Source: Tiliqua scincoides
Taxonomy: Eukaryota > Chordata > Lepidosauria > Squamata > Scincidae
NCBI RefSeq assembly: GCF_035046505.1
Contig: NC_089822.1
Location: forward strand, 101,254,659-101,318,658
DNA: 64,000 nt
Direction: 5' to 3'
Positions 35,254 through 46,626 of the stretch are shown here, one piece after another. The position numbers and the translations under genes were made by a program. Under the pieces are notes generated by a model, which worked only from the letters and a program-made list of their open reading frames with translations, did not search any database and was not told where the DNA came from. How positions within the stretch are numbered: the first letter of the stretch is position 1; each line of letters starts with the position of its first letter.

Positions 35254-36210
35254 ATGATGGGAAACTACACGCGCCCCGTGGAATTTGTCTTGATTGGATT
35301 CTCAACTATGAGGGCATTGCAGAATGTTCTACTTGCACCGTGTCTAGTGCTCTATCTGTTGATGATAGCTGGGAATGCTACCATTGTTGCCATGATTTGT
35401 TTAGATTCCCGGCTTCATACCCCCATGTACTTTTTCCTGTGCAACTTTTCCTTGGTAGAGATGCTGGTTACATCCACTGTAGTCCCCAGGATGCTGACAG
35501 ACCTAGTGGCTGAGAAGAACACCATCTCCTTTGGAGGATGCCTGGTCCAATTTTATTTCTACTTTTCCCTGGGCACCACAGCATTCCTTCTACTGGCTGC
35601 GATGTCAATTGACCGCTATGTGGCCATTTGCCATCCCCTGCGCTACTCCACCATCCTAAGCAACAGTATCTGTATCCAGCTTGTCTTTGGATCGTGGGCA
35701 TTGTCCTTCTTTTCTATGATTCCACCCACAATTTTCAGGGCTATGCTGCCATTTTGCAATTCCAATCAGATTGACCATTTCTTCTGTGACAATGCACCCT
35801 TGCTCCAGCTCTCCTGTTCAGGTACCCGCCTCATTGAGCTCTGGGATTTCCTTCTTGCAGTTCTTTTTATTTTAAGTTCTTTTTTAGTTACAATAGTATC
35901 CTATACTGCAATCATCTCCACCATTCTGAGAATCCCATCAGCTTCTGGACGTCAGAAGGCTTTCTCCACCTGTGCTTCACACTTCATTGTGGTGGTCATT
36001 GGTTATGGCACTACCATCTTCATTTACGTGAGGCCAAGCAAAAACTACTCTACAGACATGAACAAAATGGTGGCCCTGCTGACATCTGTACTGACCCCAT
36101 TTCTAAATCCATACATCTTCACGTTGAGGAATGAGAAAGTCAAAGAGGTCTTCAGAGACTGGATGGAGCATTTAAGAGGTGCACAGAGAACAGAACCGAG
36201 ACTGGGGTGA
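35254..36210 (+). CDS. Olfactory receptor, OR6V1-like
   Basis: Odorant receptor of 318 residues from the ATG at 35254. N-glycosylation at N4 (NYT). Landmarks: GN at 40-41, LHTPMYFFL at 54-62, C96, [15 protein letters not shown] at 117-131, C168/C178/C188 in loop 2, SY at 216-217, KAFSTCASH at 235-243. TM7 reads LNPYIFTLRN at 284-293: the usual NPxxY tyrosine is phenylalanine. Recalled human OR6V1 shares strings such as FSLVEMLVT/FSLLEILVT, FCDN-PLLQLSC, ILSSFLVT/VLSSFLVT, TSVLTPFLNP, and an altered TM7 tyrosine too, so an OR6V1 relationship is likely. The frame is intact. The start was picked over 35176 because of the acceptor at 35231. Sister-like to the gene at 25867. Confidence 0.92.
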   Translation: MMGNYTRPVEFVLIGFSTMRALQNVLLAPCLVLYLLMIAGNATIVAMICLDSRLHTPMYFFLCNFSLVEMLVTSTVVPRMLTDLVAEKNTISFGGCLVQFYFYFSLGTTAFLLLAAMSIDRYVAICHPLRYSTILSNSICIQLVFGSWALSFFSMIPPTIFRAMLPFCNSNQIDHFFCDNAPLLQLSCSGTRLIELWDFLLAVLFILSSFLVTIVSYTAIISTILRIPSASGRQKAFSTCASHFIVVVIGYGTTIFIYVRPSKNYSTDMNKMVALLTSVLTPFLNPYIFTLRNEKVKEVFRDWMEHLRGAQRTEPRLG

Positions 36211-36589
36211 GCTTAAGAATTGCTTTTCTGGATCAGAAAAAGGTCCATCTAGTCTAGCACTCTGCTTCAGGCTTTTGGGTGCTCAAGGCAGTCAATGCTA
36301 AATACTATTTCAAAATAATGAGGAAATGGTAGACATCAAGAACTATTAAAGAACAAGAGACCATTAGGAAACCATGCTAAGATGGCATTAAAAAGTGAGT
36401 TTGAATAATATTGTGAAACCACATCCATCTGGAAGATTCACCAACTGGACACAGAAATCTAACAGCCCCTAGAGAAGAAACCTCATTCAACTAAATGGAC
36501 TTAAGTTCCGAGTATACCTACACACTTGCCTGTAGGAATGGACTCTACGCAAAGGGCTCATAATCTAGAGACCAATATTTGTATTCTTG
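36211..36589. other. 3' flank of the OR gene
   Basis: No coding sequence and no AATAAA noticed. A half palindromic repeat (tcaactaaatggacttaag) near 36480 is too worn to bound. Confidence 0.35.
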
Positions 36590-36597
36590 CTTCAGTC

Positions 36598-37113
36598 CAG
36601 TGGCATAGCTAAGGGCATGTTGGGGGGTAGCAACTGCATCTGGTAACAAACTTTAGGGGGGACAACATCCTGAGCTTGACACTAGTGGTCAAAATCATGG
36701 AAACCTTGGTATTTTTAAATCATCATGTTATATACCTTTCAGTGTGGAATTTAATGCAGACTGCAATGAAATAAACCGTGCTGAAATATATCTGCTCTCT
36801 CAATAAGTTATAACCAAAAAACCAGAAAATAAAAACACAACTGCATTGTGTAACAAAAACTGGATTTCTTAACTCAAAACTAACCAATGAGAGTGATTGT
36901 TCCAAGAGTTAATTAGGTGTTATCACGATTCTGGAGGGAACCAATAAGATATTAATATGGGGGGAGGCAGCACAGCAAGTGAGCGGTGAGCTGCTGGGGG
37001 GAGGAGGCAAATTTTCCCTGATTTTCACTTTTCAAAAGCCCAAGCATGACATCACTTCCAGGGCATGATTTTGAGCTTGGCACTGGGCTACACGATCATT
37101 AGCTATGCTACTG
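36598..37113. mobile_element. hAT-like element with 17 bp inverted ends
   Basis: Starts cagtggcatagctaagg and ends cattagctatgctactg. Octamers cttcagtc (36590-36597) and cttcaatc (37114-37121) match at 7 of 8. 516 bases, no transposase; includes a G-rich patch and tgacatcacttccagggc. Confidence 0.8.
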
Positions 37114-37121
37114 CTTCAATC

Positions 37122-38072
37122 ACTCTCCATTCGGGTGTATGTCAGATTCCCACTTTTGCAACATTCACATCTCTGCCAATCCTGCCATGTAACCTGCCAT
37201 GATTGTACCCATCAGCTGGCACCAGGAAAGGTGTTGGTCTCTCTGCTGCATTCCCCTTGAGAACCTCCGTGTTGGGCTTTGCACCCTGACATGGAGGATA
37301 TGATCTGGCAGAGCAGGGCTCCGCTGTCCCACCACCCTGGGCAGTCAGAACCCTGCCCTGCCCTTCCTCCCCTTCCCCCACCCCAGAACATCTTGACCCC
37401 ACCCCAAATGCCCTCTCTGACACTCAGAGTTCTTACCTTCCTCCATTGGGCCCAGTGTCAACTGGCACAGGGCCGGCACTCCCTCCTCATAGGTAAATGT
37501 ACTTTACAGCACATTTACAACACCCAGAGACAGCGCGGAGCTCAGCACTGGAGCTGGAGTGCCATAGGATTGGACCCCCCCCCATCTCCCTAGTCTCTTC
37601 CTTAGCCTCTGTGCTGCCCACTATCTGAGGGCATTTCTATTTCTTTTCCTAGCTCTTCCTGTTCCTCCTTCTCTTCCACAGAAAAACATTGAGTTGTCTC
37701 CCCCCCCCCACAGCCTTTCCTCCCCACCCTATTGAGCAGAGCTTTCTCTCTTTCTAGCTTGCTTTTTAAATCTCAGCTAGTCATGTACAAAGCCAAGGAT
37801 TCTACCTTCTGACAGTTCTTTTGAAGTGCATTGATTTCTATAACTTTTTCTGCTTGCTTTTGTGGCTTCCACATGATCGACTGCTTTTCAACACACTTCT
37901 GACACTGAAATCAATTCCCCAATCAACTTTATTTTAGTTATTCTTGACCCTGTGTGTTCCTTCAACCCCTCAAATGCCAATACACAGTGCAGGTGCACCA
38001 CTGTCTATAGTTAAAGAGCGATCACAAGTGTATGTCAGGAAGCATTTGCATGTTAATGCACATGTAGTAAGG
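37122..38072. repeat. Diverged GC-rich family copy in gene-free DNA
   Basis: 37280-37575 keeps the block order of the GC-rich transposon (C-rich block, then gtactttacagcacatttac, then gcggagctcagca, then cataggattgga) but is much diverged. C runs at 37568-37577 and 37691-37709. The remainder shows nothing. Confidence 0.4.
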
Positions 38073-38421
38073 CACTGGTTCCCAACCTGGGGTACGTGTA
38101 CCCCCAGAGGTACTTGCCAGGACCTTCAGGGTATTCAAAAAAGAATTGAATAATGGCAGGAAAGGTAGGTCTGTATTAGAATGCTTTGTGGAGCTGGCAA
38201 GGCAGGAAGGAAGGCAGCTAGCTGGCTGCTAAAGCCCCAACAACTGCTAGTTTTTGGTCATCAATTCGTGTATTAACAGACATGAATCAGTAGTTGAAAA
38301 CATAAACTTGAAATAACAGCAACTGGTATATTAATTATAAACATTTTGCTAATATGAGGGGTACAATTTATGAAAATGGGCTGCCAAGGTTTTTGCAAGT
38401 GAAAAAAAAAGGGAACCACTG
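38073..38421. mobile_element. hAT element of the cactggttcccaac family
   Basis: Starts cactggttcccaacctgggg and ends aaagggaaccactg. Flanking octamers are not convincing. A longer inverted relative is at 50655-51156. Confidence 0.6.
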
Positions 38422-38644
38422 TCCTAGAGCACATGTGGTAAAAGAACAAAGGAGATATTTTTGTCACTGATCTGGTTTCAAAGTGACAGATGAGCAAAGT
38501 GAACAGCCATATACATTACCAGATGTGTTTGCTCAAATGTGCATGAGGGTGTATGCACAATACCGACTCTCTATCCCTTTTCGCTTTCCCACATGTACCC
38601 ATTTATACTACTCAGGTGCAATAGCCATTGTCAAATGCCACAGG

Positions 38645-38945
38645 CATAATCAACTCCTTGCCACAGGATGTGGTGCTGGCGTCTAGCCTAGACACCTTTA
38701 AAAGGGGATTGGACAAGTTTCTGGAGGAAAAATCCATTATGGGGTACAAGCCATGATGTGTATGCACAACCTCCTGATTTTAGAAATGGGTTATGTCAGA
38801 AAGCCAGATGTAAGGGAGGGCACCAGGATGAGGTCTCTTGTTATCTGGTGTGCTCCCTGGGGCATTTGGTGGGCTGCTGTGAGATACAGGAAGCTGGACT
38901 AGATGGGCCTATGCCTGATCCAGTGGGGCTGTTCTTATGTTCTAA
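38645..38945 (+). mobile_element. CR1 LINE 3' end
   Basis: acaccttttaaaaggggattgg-type text, tctggaggaaaaatccat, then gctccctggggcatttggtg and the tail gaagctggactagatgggcc. Same subfamily as 42542-43200. Confidence 0.7.
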
Positions 38946-40104
38946 ATGCTAATAAAACATGTCATTTACTTGCGGCTTTTCGTACATGTACATCCTATCT
39001 TGGATGGCATGCAAGGGATTTTCTGTTATCTTTTGCATTGAGGTGGGGCCTTAGTCCACCTTTAAATGCCTTGCAACAAGAAAAAAAACACTACAATCAA
39101 ATTTCCAAGCTTCACGCTGTTAAATAATTATATTTTCATTCCAATAGATTCCATTATTCACCCCGTCTAGTGGCTGAGTGTGGTACAGTGCCATACCAAT
39201 GCATTCTGGGGCGACAATAGAAGAGCAAGAAACCTGGAAGTGGGTCTTTAAAGCTATTTTTCCACTGATTCGCTATCCACTGAATTTTTTAATCCACTGG
39301 AACGGAACCCCCATGGATAACGAGGCACGACTGATATTAGCAGAAGCAGTGGATCTGCCTCAGTTTAGGCAATGTTCAGGTTGCTCCTGCTCTCCAGAAA
39401 GCTTTAATGGAGACGTCAGGAAGAATATATGGGCTGAGAATATATTTGGATCTAAAATACTCTTCTTTAAGGCACTTCATGTTGTGCTTTTAAAACTGGC
39501 ATTCTTCTCTGTGGAAAAGCAACTGTCTGTGGGTACCTTTAAAAATACAACACCTGTAGAAAAATTTTCCATGTCTATCCAGGATCATTGCAGCTCCCTC
39601 TCCTGAGACATCTGGGACCTCCCCCCAGCCCTGACCCCCCCTTTGCCCACAAGCACAATGCCCTCCACTACTCACTCACCCAGTGCAGAAGCCAGGCAGG
39701 TCCTCAGCAGCAGCCTCTCACTGGGCACACAGGAAAAGAGTGAGACAAGCAGAGCAGGGGAAGGCACCACCCTCTTGTGCAACAGACACGAGACAAAATT
39801 GCCGGACTTCGTAAGGGACGTTGGCCTGTTTTTTTTCACTTCTCACTCAGAGATTTTGCATAATATGAGCCCACGTTTATTCGTTATACAATGTATATCC
39901 CTAGGGGTCAGCCTCCAACTTTTCCTCTTGTTTTGTCCTTGGCACACAAAATGCACAAAGCCTCCAAACTGGGAGGAGTGATTCCTCCCTTTCTTTATTT
40001 TCTCCCCCTACATCTGCCTTTTCTACAGTGGTGGTGACTGCCCCCCTCCCAAACTCCTCACTCCTTGCCACAAGCAGAATAAGGATACAATCCTTTACTG
40101 GTTT
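38946..40104. other. Gene-free stretch with a Tigger-like fragment
   Basis: 39255-39345 (cactgattcgctatccac, aacggaacccccatggataa) is an end of the Tigger-like family at 29037, reversed. The 142-codon frame at 39178-39606 runs through it and is not a gene. Confidence 0.4.
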
Positions 40105-40112
40105 ACATGGGA

Positions 40113-40420
40113 CAGGGTGACCAGCTGTCCTCTTTTTCCAGGACATGTCCTCTTTTTCCATCTTGTGTCCTGGAAAAGAACTTAAATGTCCTCCTTTTCT
40201 CTGTGAGTGGGTCCCTGCAGACAGCCTTCTTGTAATTAAAAAGTTGTATGCAATATAGCTTTAAATGTAATAACAAGTAATAGAGTGCTTAAATTAACCA
40301 CCTGAAATCAATACATGAGTATTTTTAGCTTTAATTTTGTTGTGCCCTACATTTTTCTTGGACGTCCTACATTTTGAGGTGCCATGTCCTCTTTTGCGGT
40401 TACCACATCCGATCACCCTG
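40113..40420. mobile_element. hAT element, cagggtgacca ends
   Basis: Starts cagggtgaccagctgtcctc and ends accacatccgatcaccctg. Octamers acatggga (40105-40112) and acgttgga (40421-40428) agree at 6 of 8. The short repeat gtcctctttttcca occurs twice in a row near the left end. The adjoining 40421-40480 is a worn palindromic repeat. Confidence 0.75.
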
Positions 40421-40843
40421 ACGTTGGAGCAAGTCCCATGGGGACTCAATGAGGCTTATTTCTGAGTAGATAGGCCTGAATTGGATGGCTTCCAAATGTG
40501 CTCTCCAGAACCAGAAGGAAATCAACAATGTGCAAGCACTGCGAGGTGTACTGGGAAGCTGGATTGCAGTTGCAGTCGGGCAGGCACTGTCATTTTTCCA
40601 GGCATGTGGCAAACTTCTGTGAAAAGGCTTGTAGGTTTCTGAGAGGCCCACTAAAACCCTTTGGATATTTATGAGTCAGGAGAGAGAGAGAGAGAGCTCA
40701 CATGCAAAGGGCTTTTGTGTGATATTAGATTAGGCCAGGAGTAACTGAACCTGGTCTAATTTCAGAACTTTACATATAGATGATTATTCGGGAAAAGTTG
40801 CTGTGTCGTAGTAAGTTCTATATGCTGCCATAGAGCTAAGATG

Positions 40844-41070
40844 GTGTGGTGGTTTGGGAATTGGACTTAGACTTGGTAGATCAAGAATCAAATCCCTGCC
40901 CAGCCATGAAGCTTCCTGGGTGACCTTGGACCAGGCATTCTTTCTCAACCTCACCTACCTCACAGGGTTGTTGTGACAACAAACGGAGGGAAGGAACGTA
41001 CCATGTACGCCATCCTAAGCTCTTTGGAGGAAGGATGGTATAAAAATATGAAAGATAAATAAATATTACT
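40844..41070 (+). mobile_element. Sauria-type SINE
   Basis: tRNA-like head (gatggtgtggtggtttgg, B-box-like atcaaatccctgccc), core gggtgaccttggaccag, then ctacctcacagggttgttgtg and a Bov-B-type end (gctctttggaggaaggatgg, ataaataaat). This is the clearest squamate marker in the window. Confidence 0.75.
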
Positions 41071-41104
41071 ATCCTGGTCTTTCTCCTAAGGTAGTGTACA
41101 TGCA

Positions 41105-41255
41105 CCACCCTTTTGTCCTTACTTCAAGCCTGTGAGGTAAGGTTCAGTTGCGTAGTGGTGATCAGCCTAAGGTCATGTAGTGAAATTTGAAAACCAGTCT
41201 CTGTGGTTTAAGTCCAACATGCTGACTACTATACTTTGCTAACTGTCACACTATT
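41105..41255 (-). mobile_element. Worn MIR/tRNA-type SINE
   Basis: agcctgtgaggtaaggttcag, cctaaggtcatgtagtg and caacatgctgactactatac form the usual order of a MIR/tRNA SINE in inverse sense. Confidence 0.5.
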
Positions 41256-42351
41256 AGAAGCCAATGTGTGATACTGTAGAATGTACCAATTGCTTACGTT
41301 ATGCAAAAGATGAGGCTAGGATCTTAACTCACAATTTCTGTACTTTTTGGTATATGAGTGAATTTGTAAGCCCCTTAACAGCTCTAGTCAACCAAAATGT
41401 TATCCTACAATTTCTATAAACGTCCATGGTCATAGCTTTAGATTGATAACATATGTGTCTAGGACCATAGTAAATGCCCTAAAAGCTTGTCCAGAACTGG
41501 CTTGGAGTTTGCAAACAGCTATGATAGCAATGGTAAATCCAACATCATACATTCAGTTGTGACTTGAAATGAAGAAAGGATTTTAGAAACTCACAACAAC
41601 AAGACTTTCCATCACACTATTCCTCTGTTTAACTTGGCAGCCTCTGGTGGCTGCTTTAATTCGAAAAAGAAAAAAAAAAATCAACGTCAATTAATCATGT
41701 CTGTTGTATAACATTGAATTTGGCTGGAAGCCTGAAGCTGCTCCTCTAGAGTTTGGACTCTGGATTTATGAACTAGAATCAGTTCTTGGCTACCTACTAT
41801 TGAGCCACTCCAGCTGAAGATCATTACCCACTTGTCCTGGCTTAGCTCCCTACGGGCTTCAAGCCTAAACAGATCTAGATGAGCCTTCCAGTTGCACCAA
41901 GCTGATGTTTTCAAGGCACTACAGTGTCTGCAGTAAGAGCATCAGAAGAGCTGATAGCTAAAAGCAGCATTTGAAGGTGTCAACATCAATTGCTCTCAAC
42001 AAGAGCCAGGAATCTTCAGAGCCTTGTCCTAGAACCGGAGAAGTATGTCTACAATAAAATCAGTGAGACTAAGCACATGTCCAAAGCAAGCCCTTAATTT
42101 GCAATTACAGTTTTCTGTCAGAGACAAACTGTTTAATTAGACCCAGAAGGATTTTGTGATGGTCTTTTAATTAATTTCTGTTAAGTTCTTTTAAAAATAA
42201 TTGCACAAAGGTCCATCTAAGCAAAGCATTAATTTCTAAAATACTGGCAGTCTGTTGTCAGAATTCCATGTATCATTCAGATGCCATAAATAAGCCTGTT
42301 GATCTCAGCCTGTTTTCAGTCTATCACCACATGGAAGTCAGGCTAATCTAC
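41256..42351. other. Gene-free stretch
   Basis: No gene or named repeat. A-rich run at 41667-41680. Confidence 0.35.
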
Positions 42352-42541
42352 AGCCCAATCCTGCCCTTCAGATATGTGGGTTGCTCTCAGATGCTGGTGG
42401 AATGACAAATGCACTGCTAGCACTGAAGATCTGCTGGTGCAGCCCCAGTCCTGCCTGTGGCACAACTGCACTGGCACAACACATTGGTGTCGATGCAACT
42501 TCAACCTGATGTACTTTCACTGCTGGCACAGGTGCTACTAG
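42352..42541. mobile_element. GC-rich family-like fragment cut by CR1
   Basis: Starts cagcccaatcctgcccttc and continues in the style of the GC-rich transposons until 42541, where CR1 sequence starts abruptly. The right end is missing. Confidence 0.45.
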
Positions 42542-43200
42542 CGGGAGGGTACAAATCGATGATAAGGCCACACCTGGAGTATTGCGTCCAGTTCTGGTCA
42601 CCACATCTCAAAAAGGATATAGTGGAGAGGGAAAAGGTGCAAAAAAGAGCAACCAAAATGATTACTCAGCCGGGGCACCTTCCCTATGAGGAAAGGCTAC
42701 AGTGTTTGGGCCTCTTCAGTCTAGAAAAGAGACGCCTGAGGGGGGACATGATTGAGACATACAAAATCATGCAGGGGATGGACGGAGTGGATAGAGACAC
42801 ACTCTTTTCCCTCTCGAATAACACCAGAACCAGGAGACATCCATGAGAGTTGAGTATTGGGAGAGTTAGGACAGACAGAAGAAAATACTTCTTTACTCAG
42901 CGTGTAATTACTTTGTGGAACTCTTTGCCACAGGAAGTAGTGATGGTACTTTGCCTGGATGCCTTTAAGAGGGGATTGGACAAATTTCTGGAGGAAAAGT
43001 TCATTACGGGTTACAAGCCATAGTCGGTATTTGCCAGCTCTTGGTATGAGAGGCAGGCTGCCTCTGATTGCCAGATGCAGGGGAGAGCACCGGGACGCAG
43101 ATTGTGCCTGTTGTCTTGCATGCTCCCTGGGGCATTTGGTGGGCCACTGTGAGATACAAGAAGCTGGACTAGATGGGCCTTTGAGGCCTTATGTTCATAT
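42542..43200 (+). mobile_element. CR1 LINE 3' end with C-terminal RT code
   Basis: The frame reads MIRPHLEYCVQFWSPHLKKD, RAPKMI-like text, EKRRLRGDMIETYKIMQG and NNTRTRRHP, the conserved CR1 C-terminus; after a stop it continues as the 3' end, gcatttggtgggccactgtg and gctggactagatgggcc. 5' truncated. Confidence 0.8.
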
Positions 43201-44166
43201 GAGAGCACATGTGTAGAATGGGGAAGAACTGGTGGCCACTATTTGCTATACCCTCTCCAGAAAATGAACACACCCGAAATGTCAGTGGAACATCATGCCA
43301 ACATCACAGCTGGCATACAAACAAACAAAAACCCCATAGAAACCAGTCAGGGAGACACACCAGAAAACCCCCCAACTCATTCTAACCCTTTTACCCTGTT
43401 TGTTTTTCTATAGGGGAACATAAGAGAGAGTACACTCTGCAGCCAGTCACAGCACCACTACATAAGTCCCTTCAAAGTGACCCAAAACTCAGATGGAAGA
43501 GCACATGACATAGAGGTATACCTCACTGGCTTCACATCATTCACATCATACATACACCACATCGGAGCCTACACACAGGAACTGTGGTGATGGGAACTCT
43601 AGATAAAGAGCATTCTGCACACAAGCACTTTGCGCAAACAGCCTGCTCTCCTCACAATATTTACTGCAAGACATTTTGTTTGATGTTTGTTAACACCAGT
43701 CTCCTCAGAATTCTCATTTTAGGTGCTCTGTCTCAAACAAACACCTAAGTGGGACCTTCACTTCACCATCCCAATAGGGCGAGCCAGGACTGGTGAGCCC
43801 ACACAGTTAAGCAAAGAACTAGAGGAAGTCCCATGGTGCAGCACATTGATGCTGCATATCTGTCTCATGGCTCTACTCCCCACTGCAGAAAGGACAAATA
43901 TATTTATGGCCAAAACTGCATTGCTTAACCATTCCTTCCGTTTAAGACAGCTACTAACAGCCTGCTCTCTCACGGTGGATGCCAAGTACTCCACCCATTG
44001 CCACTACTTGCCAAACACTCATCTGAGCACTTTGGGGGAGTGGGAATTGTAGCATTGCATCATGGAGCAGAACAGCCTTTCCTCACAGAGTCCCAGTGCA
44101 ACCTCCTTCACAGGGTAATGCCCTGTGCACTGAGCTCCAACAGGGCACCTCTGCACGTGTACTCAG
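43201..44166. other. Unclassified low-repeat stretch
   Basis: This stretch has few recognised repeats compared with its surroundings. Open frames are short. It precedes the cysteine-rich frame at 44215. Confidence 0.3.
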
Positions 44167-44214
44167 GTGGCACAACTTTCTCTCACCAACACGGTGCATG
44201 CATCTCACAAAGAG

Positions 44215-44613
44215 ATGCCCGTGTTGCTGCTGCCACTGTTCCTGACTGTGTTTCCCTTTGCACAGGCAGCTGTCCAACAGGAGACTATGCAGACTAGGAT
44301 ATGGGACCCTCCACATGGCCCATTGTGCTGCCCTGTGCAGACTGCAAGGGAAGCCCACAGCATGCCTGGCAGCTGCGGCCAGTGTGATTCTACCAGCTCC
44401 TCTGTGGGATTGCTAAACTACTCCTTCCAGACAGGCCCCTGTAGCTTTGCAAGCTCCATGATAGACAATGAGTGCAGTCAGACCTCACTGACACACTGCC
44501 ATCTGTTGGAAAACTTGCAAGGGTACAAAAGACCTGCTGGGATTAGATATCAGCAACTCCACACCTGCTGTTTCTCTTTCAGATGCTGCTCCATCATTGA
44601 TGCACTTGAATAA
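44215..44613 (+). CDS. Possible small secreted cysteine-rich protein, unconfirmed
   Basis: I do not recognise this frame. From the Met at 44215 it starts with a signal-peptide-like MPVLLLPLFLTVFPFAQA and carries about 11 cysteines in the next 115 residues (LCC, SCGQC, PCS, ECS, HCH, TCC, RCC). The stop TAA overlaps a poly-A signal, AATAAA at 44609-44614. Two acceptor-like sites (tttccctttgcacag to 44265, tgctgtttctctttcag to 44582) lie inside, so a spliced gene using other frames is equally possible. Nothing here matches a family I know, and a chance ORF is quite possible. Confidence 0.25.
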   Translation: MPVLLLPLFLTVFPFAQAAVQQETMQTRIWDPPHGPLCCPVQTAREAHSMPGSCGQCDSTSSSVGLLNYSFQTGPCSFASSMIDNECSQTSLTHCHLLENLQGYKRPAGIRYQQLHTCCFSFRCCSIIDALE

Positions 44614-45209
44614 AACTTTGACTTGCTCACGTTTCTGGTGAGCATGGAGGGATCCCATCTCCTCACCCTGATTGTTTCATGCCTCAGCTGGCCTCAGGAT
44701 GGGCCTCCGCAGGGGATAGAGGTGGATCAGTTCATCTACCAGGGTTCAGGGTCTCCCTTTCTGGCATCATGGGCTCCGAGGGGAGGAAGGCATGCCCTAT
44801 GCTGGTCTCGTTTCACATGTTCACTGCTGCCATGATGCATGAGATTATAACAGCTGGAGAACCTACCTGGGCTTGATTTGTAGCTTCTCCCTGCAGAAGC
44901 TGGGAAGGCATGAGAGGCTGTGCAGCCAGGAAAAGATGACTGCACAGTGAAAAGGGAAACATCTGGAAAAGGAAGGGTTCTACGAGTTTCCTCATAGAAG
45001 AATACTTGTAAAAACCTCATTTGGAAAAAAGGGGAGGGAGTTATGGCCAGCCTGCCAATGTGAACCACCTTGAATCTAAGCAAAAGGGCAATAAATAAAT
45101 AACTATATATAAATAAATAAGCAAATGCTTTGAGACCAATCAGAAGCAGTAGTTTCAAGGAAAAGGGAGTTGTAGGAATAGTCCTCCCAGCACTATCAAT
45201 ATTTTAATG
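44614..45209. other. Gene-free stretch with an L2-like tail
   Basis: 45045-45110 (tgaaccaccttgaatctaag, ggcaataaataaataac) is an L2-like LINE 3' tail in plus sense. No gene. Confidence 0.4.
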
Positions 45210-45573
45210 CAGTGGTTCTCGCACTTTTAGCACTGGGACCCACTTTTTAGAATGAGAATCTGTCAGGACCCACCAGAAGTGATGTCATGACCGCAAGTGA
45301 TGTCATCAAGCAGGACGATTTTTAACAATCTTAGGCTGCAAACCTACCTACACTTACCCAGAAGTAAGTCCCATTTACTACCGTTAAAAGCATATACAGA
45401 GTAGCCTGTTAAAAGTACAGATCTGTCACATTTCCCCAAATGCAGTCACACACCATGGGAGCATCAACTCTGATGTATTAAAAATAAAAAAAAAATTGAA
45501 ATGAAGGGGGACCCACCTGAAATTGGCTCATGACCCACCTAGTGGGTCCCAACCCACAGTTTAAGAAACACTG
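45210..45573. mobile_element. hAT element, 25258 family
   Basis: Starts cagtggttctcgcactttta, ends cacagtttaagaaacactg; octamers ttttaatg and ttataacg match at 6 of 8. Almost collinear with 25258-25619. Confidence 0.8.
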
Positions 45574-45581
45574 TTATAACG

Positions 45582-46060
45582 AATACATACCAATGTTTTG
45601 CCAGATTCCTGGTCCAAGCTTCACTTAGAGAATTATGTCCTCTTTAAGCTAATTAGCTCCCCTTCTTTCCCCAACAATGACCCTAGTTCTGCACTGCTGG
45701 AACCCACCACCAGGATATCTTACCTGTTCATCCTGCAGAGGTCCTCCTTCCTCTTCTCTCCTGCCAGCAGCTTCTCCAGCCACTACAGCAACACCTTGGT
45801 CCTCAGCAGGTCTTGGGCGTGGCAGCCACACAACAGTCTCCAAAGTCCATTCACTCTTCTGTCCTTTAGTCAGTCCGTCAGCAGTTCCAGTAGTCCATCA
45901 ATTCCTTCAGCTTTCCTCCTTCTACTTCCCACCCAACTCACCCTTCCTCAAGTGCTGCTTTTATCTCTTAATGACCTGGTTGCCCCTAGTGGCTGCAGCT
46001 GTGCAGCGTACCCACTGCCAGTTAGAGCCCTGGGATTAACCCTATGCTTGCCTGCCTGAG
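45582..46060 (-). other. Minus-strand promoter and first-exon-like block
   Basis: On the minus strand a TATA-like ataaaagc lies at 45958-45965, and about 115 bases downstream an ATG (45843) opens 40 codons beginning METVVWLPRP that end exactly at a consensus donor (cag/gtaaga, 45724/45723). The text gcagccactaggggcaacc upstream is LTR-like in style, so it may be the leader of a retroelement fossil rather than a host gene. No downstream exon was identified. The plus-strand 153-codon frame here is its shadow. Confidence 0.3.
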
Positions 46061-46626
46061 CAAGGGGCCACTGTTCACATCTCCTCAAGGAATCTTGTGC
46101 GTTTCCATTACAACCAAAGAGTTTATAATCAGAAGTCAATTCCTGTTCTTGAAGAACAGCACAGTTGGCAGCAGCTCCCACTGCTGTGTTACTTTTCCTT
46201 AGAGGCTGCCTCTGGAACATTCTGCTCATTGATGATGGCCACTGCTGGCTCTTCCTGTCCAGGGGCCACATTATTAAGGGGGCTGGATAAGGAGCTTCTG
46301 TGGGGCCAGTGGACTGCATTTAGAAGAAATTGAAATTTAATACAAATAAAATGGAAGAACTGTTGGTACTTGATACGTCCCTGGGAGATTCCAGTCCTTT
46401 CTCAATGCAAAGGAATTGACCCCATAACAGCTCCTGACACTTCTTATTGCTCAGAGGAGTGGGGACACCAAGACAAGGCAACTGAAGTCAATAAATAATA
46501 CAATGTAATAAAATTTGTTCCTCACATTTATTCCATAGCATTCAACACCCTTCCTATTATCCATAATAATCATGTCTATTGCAGTGTTTGGAGAAGGATC
46601 ACACAGGGAGAACTTCAGCTGCTTGA
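46061..46626. other. Gene-free stretch
   Basis: No gene recognised; the frames at 46097-46333 and on the minus strand lack motifs. Confidence 0.35.

Noticed and set aside
39178-39606. 142-codon plus-strand frame
   Set aside because: Runs across a Tigger-like fragment and has no family features.
45598-46059. 153-codon plus-strand serine-rich frame
   Set aside because: Opposite strand of the promoter/first-exon-like block; composition-driven.
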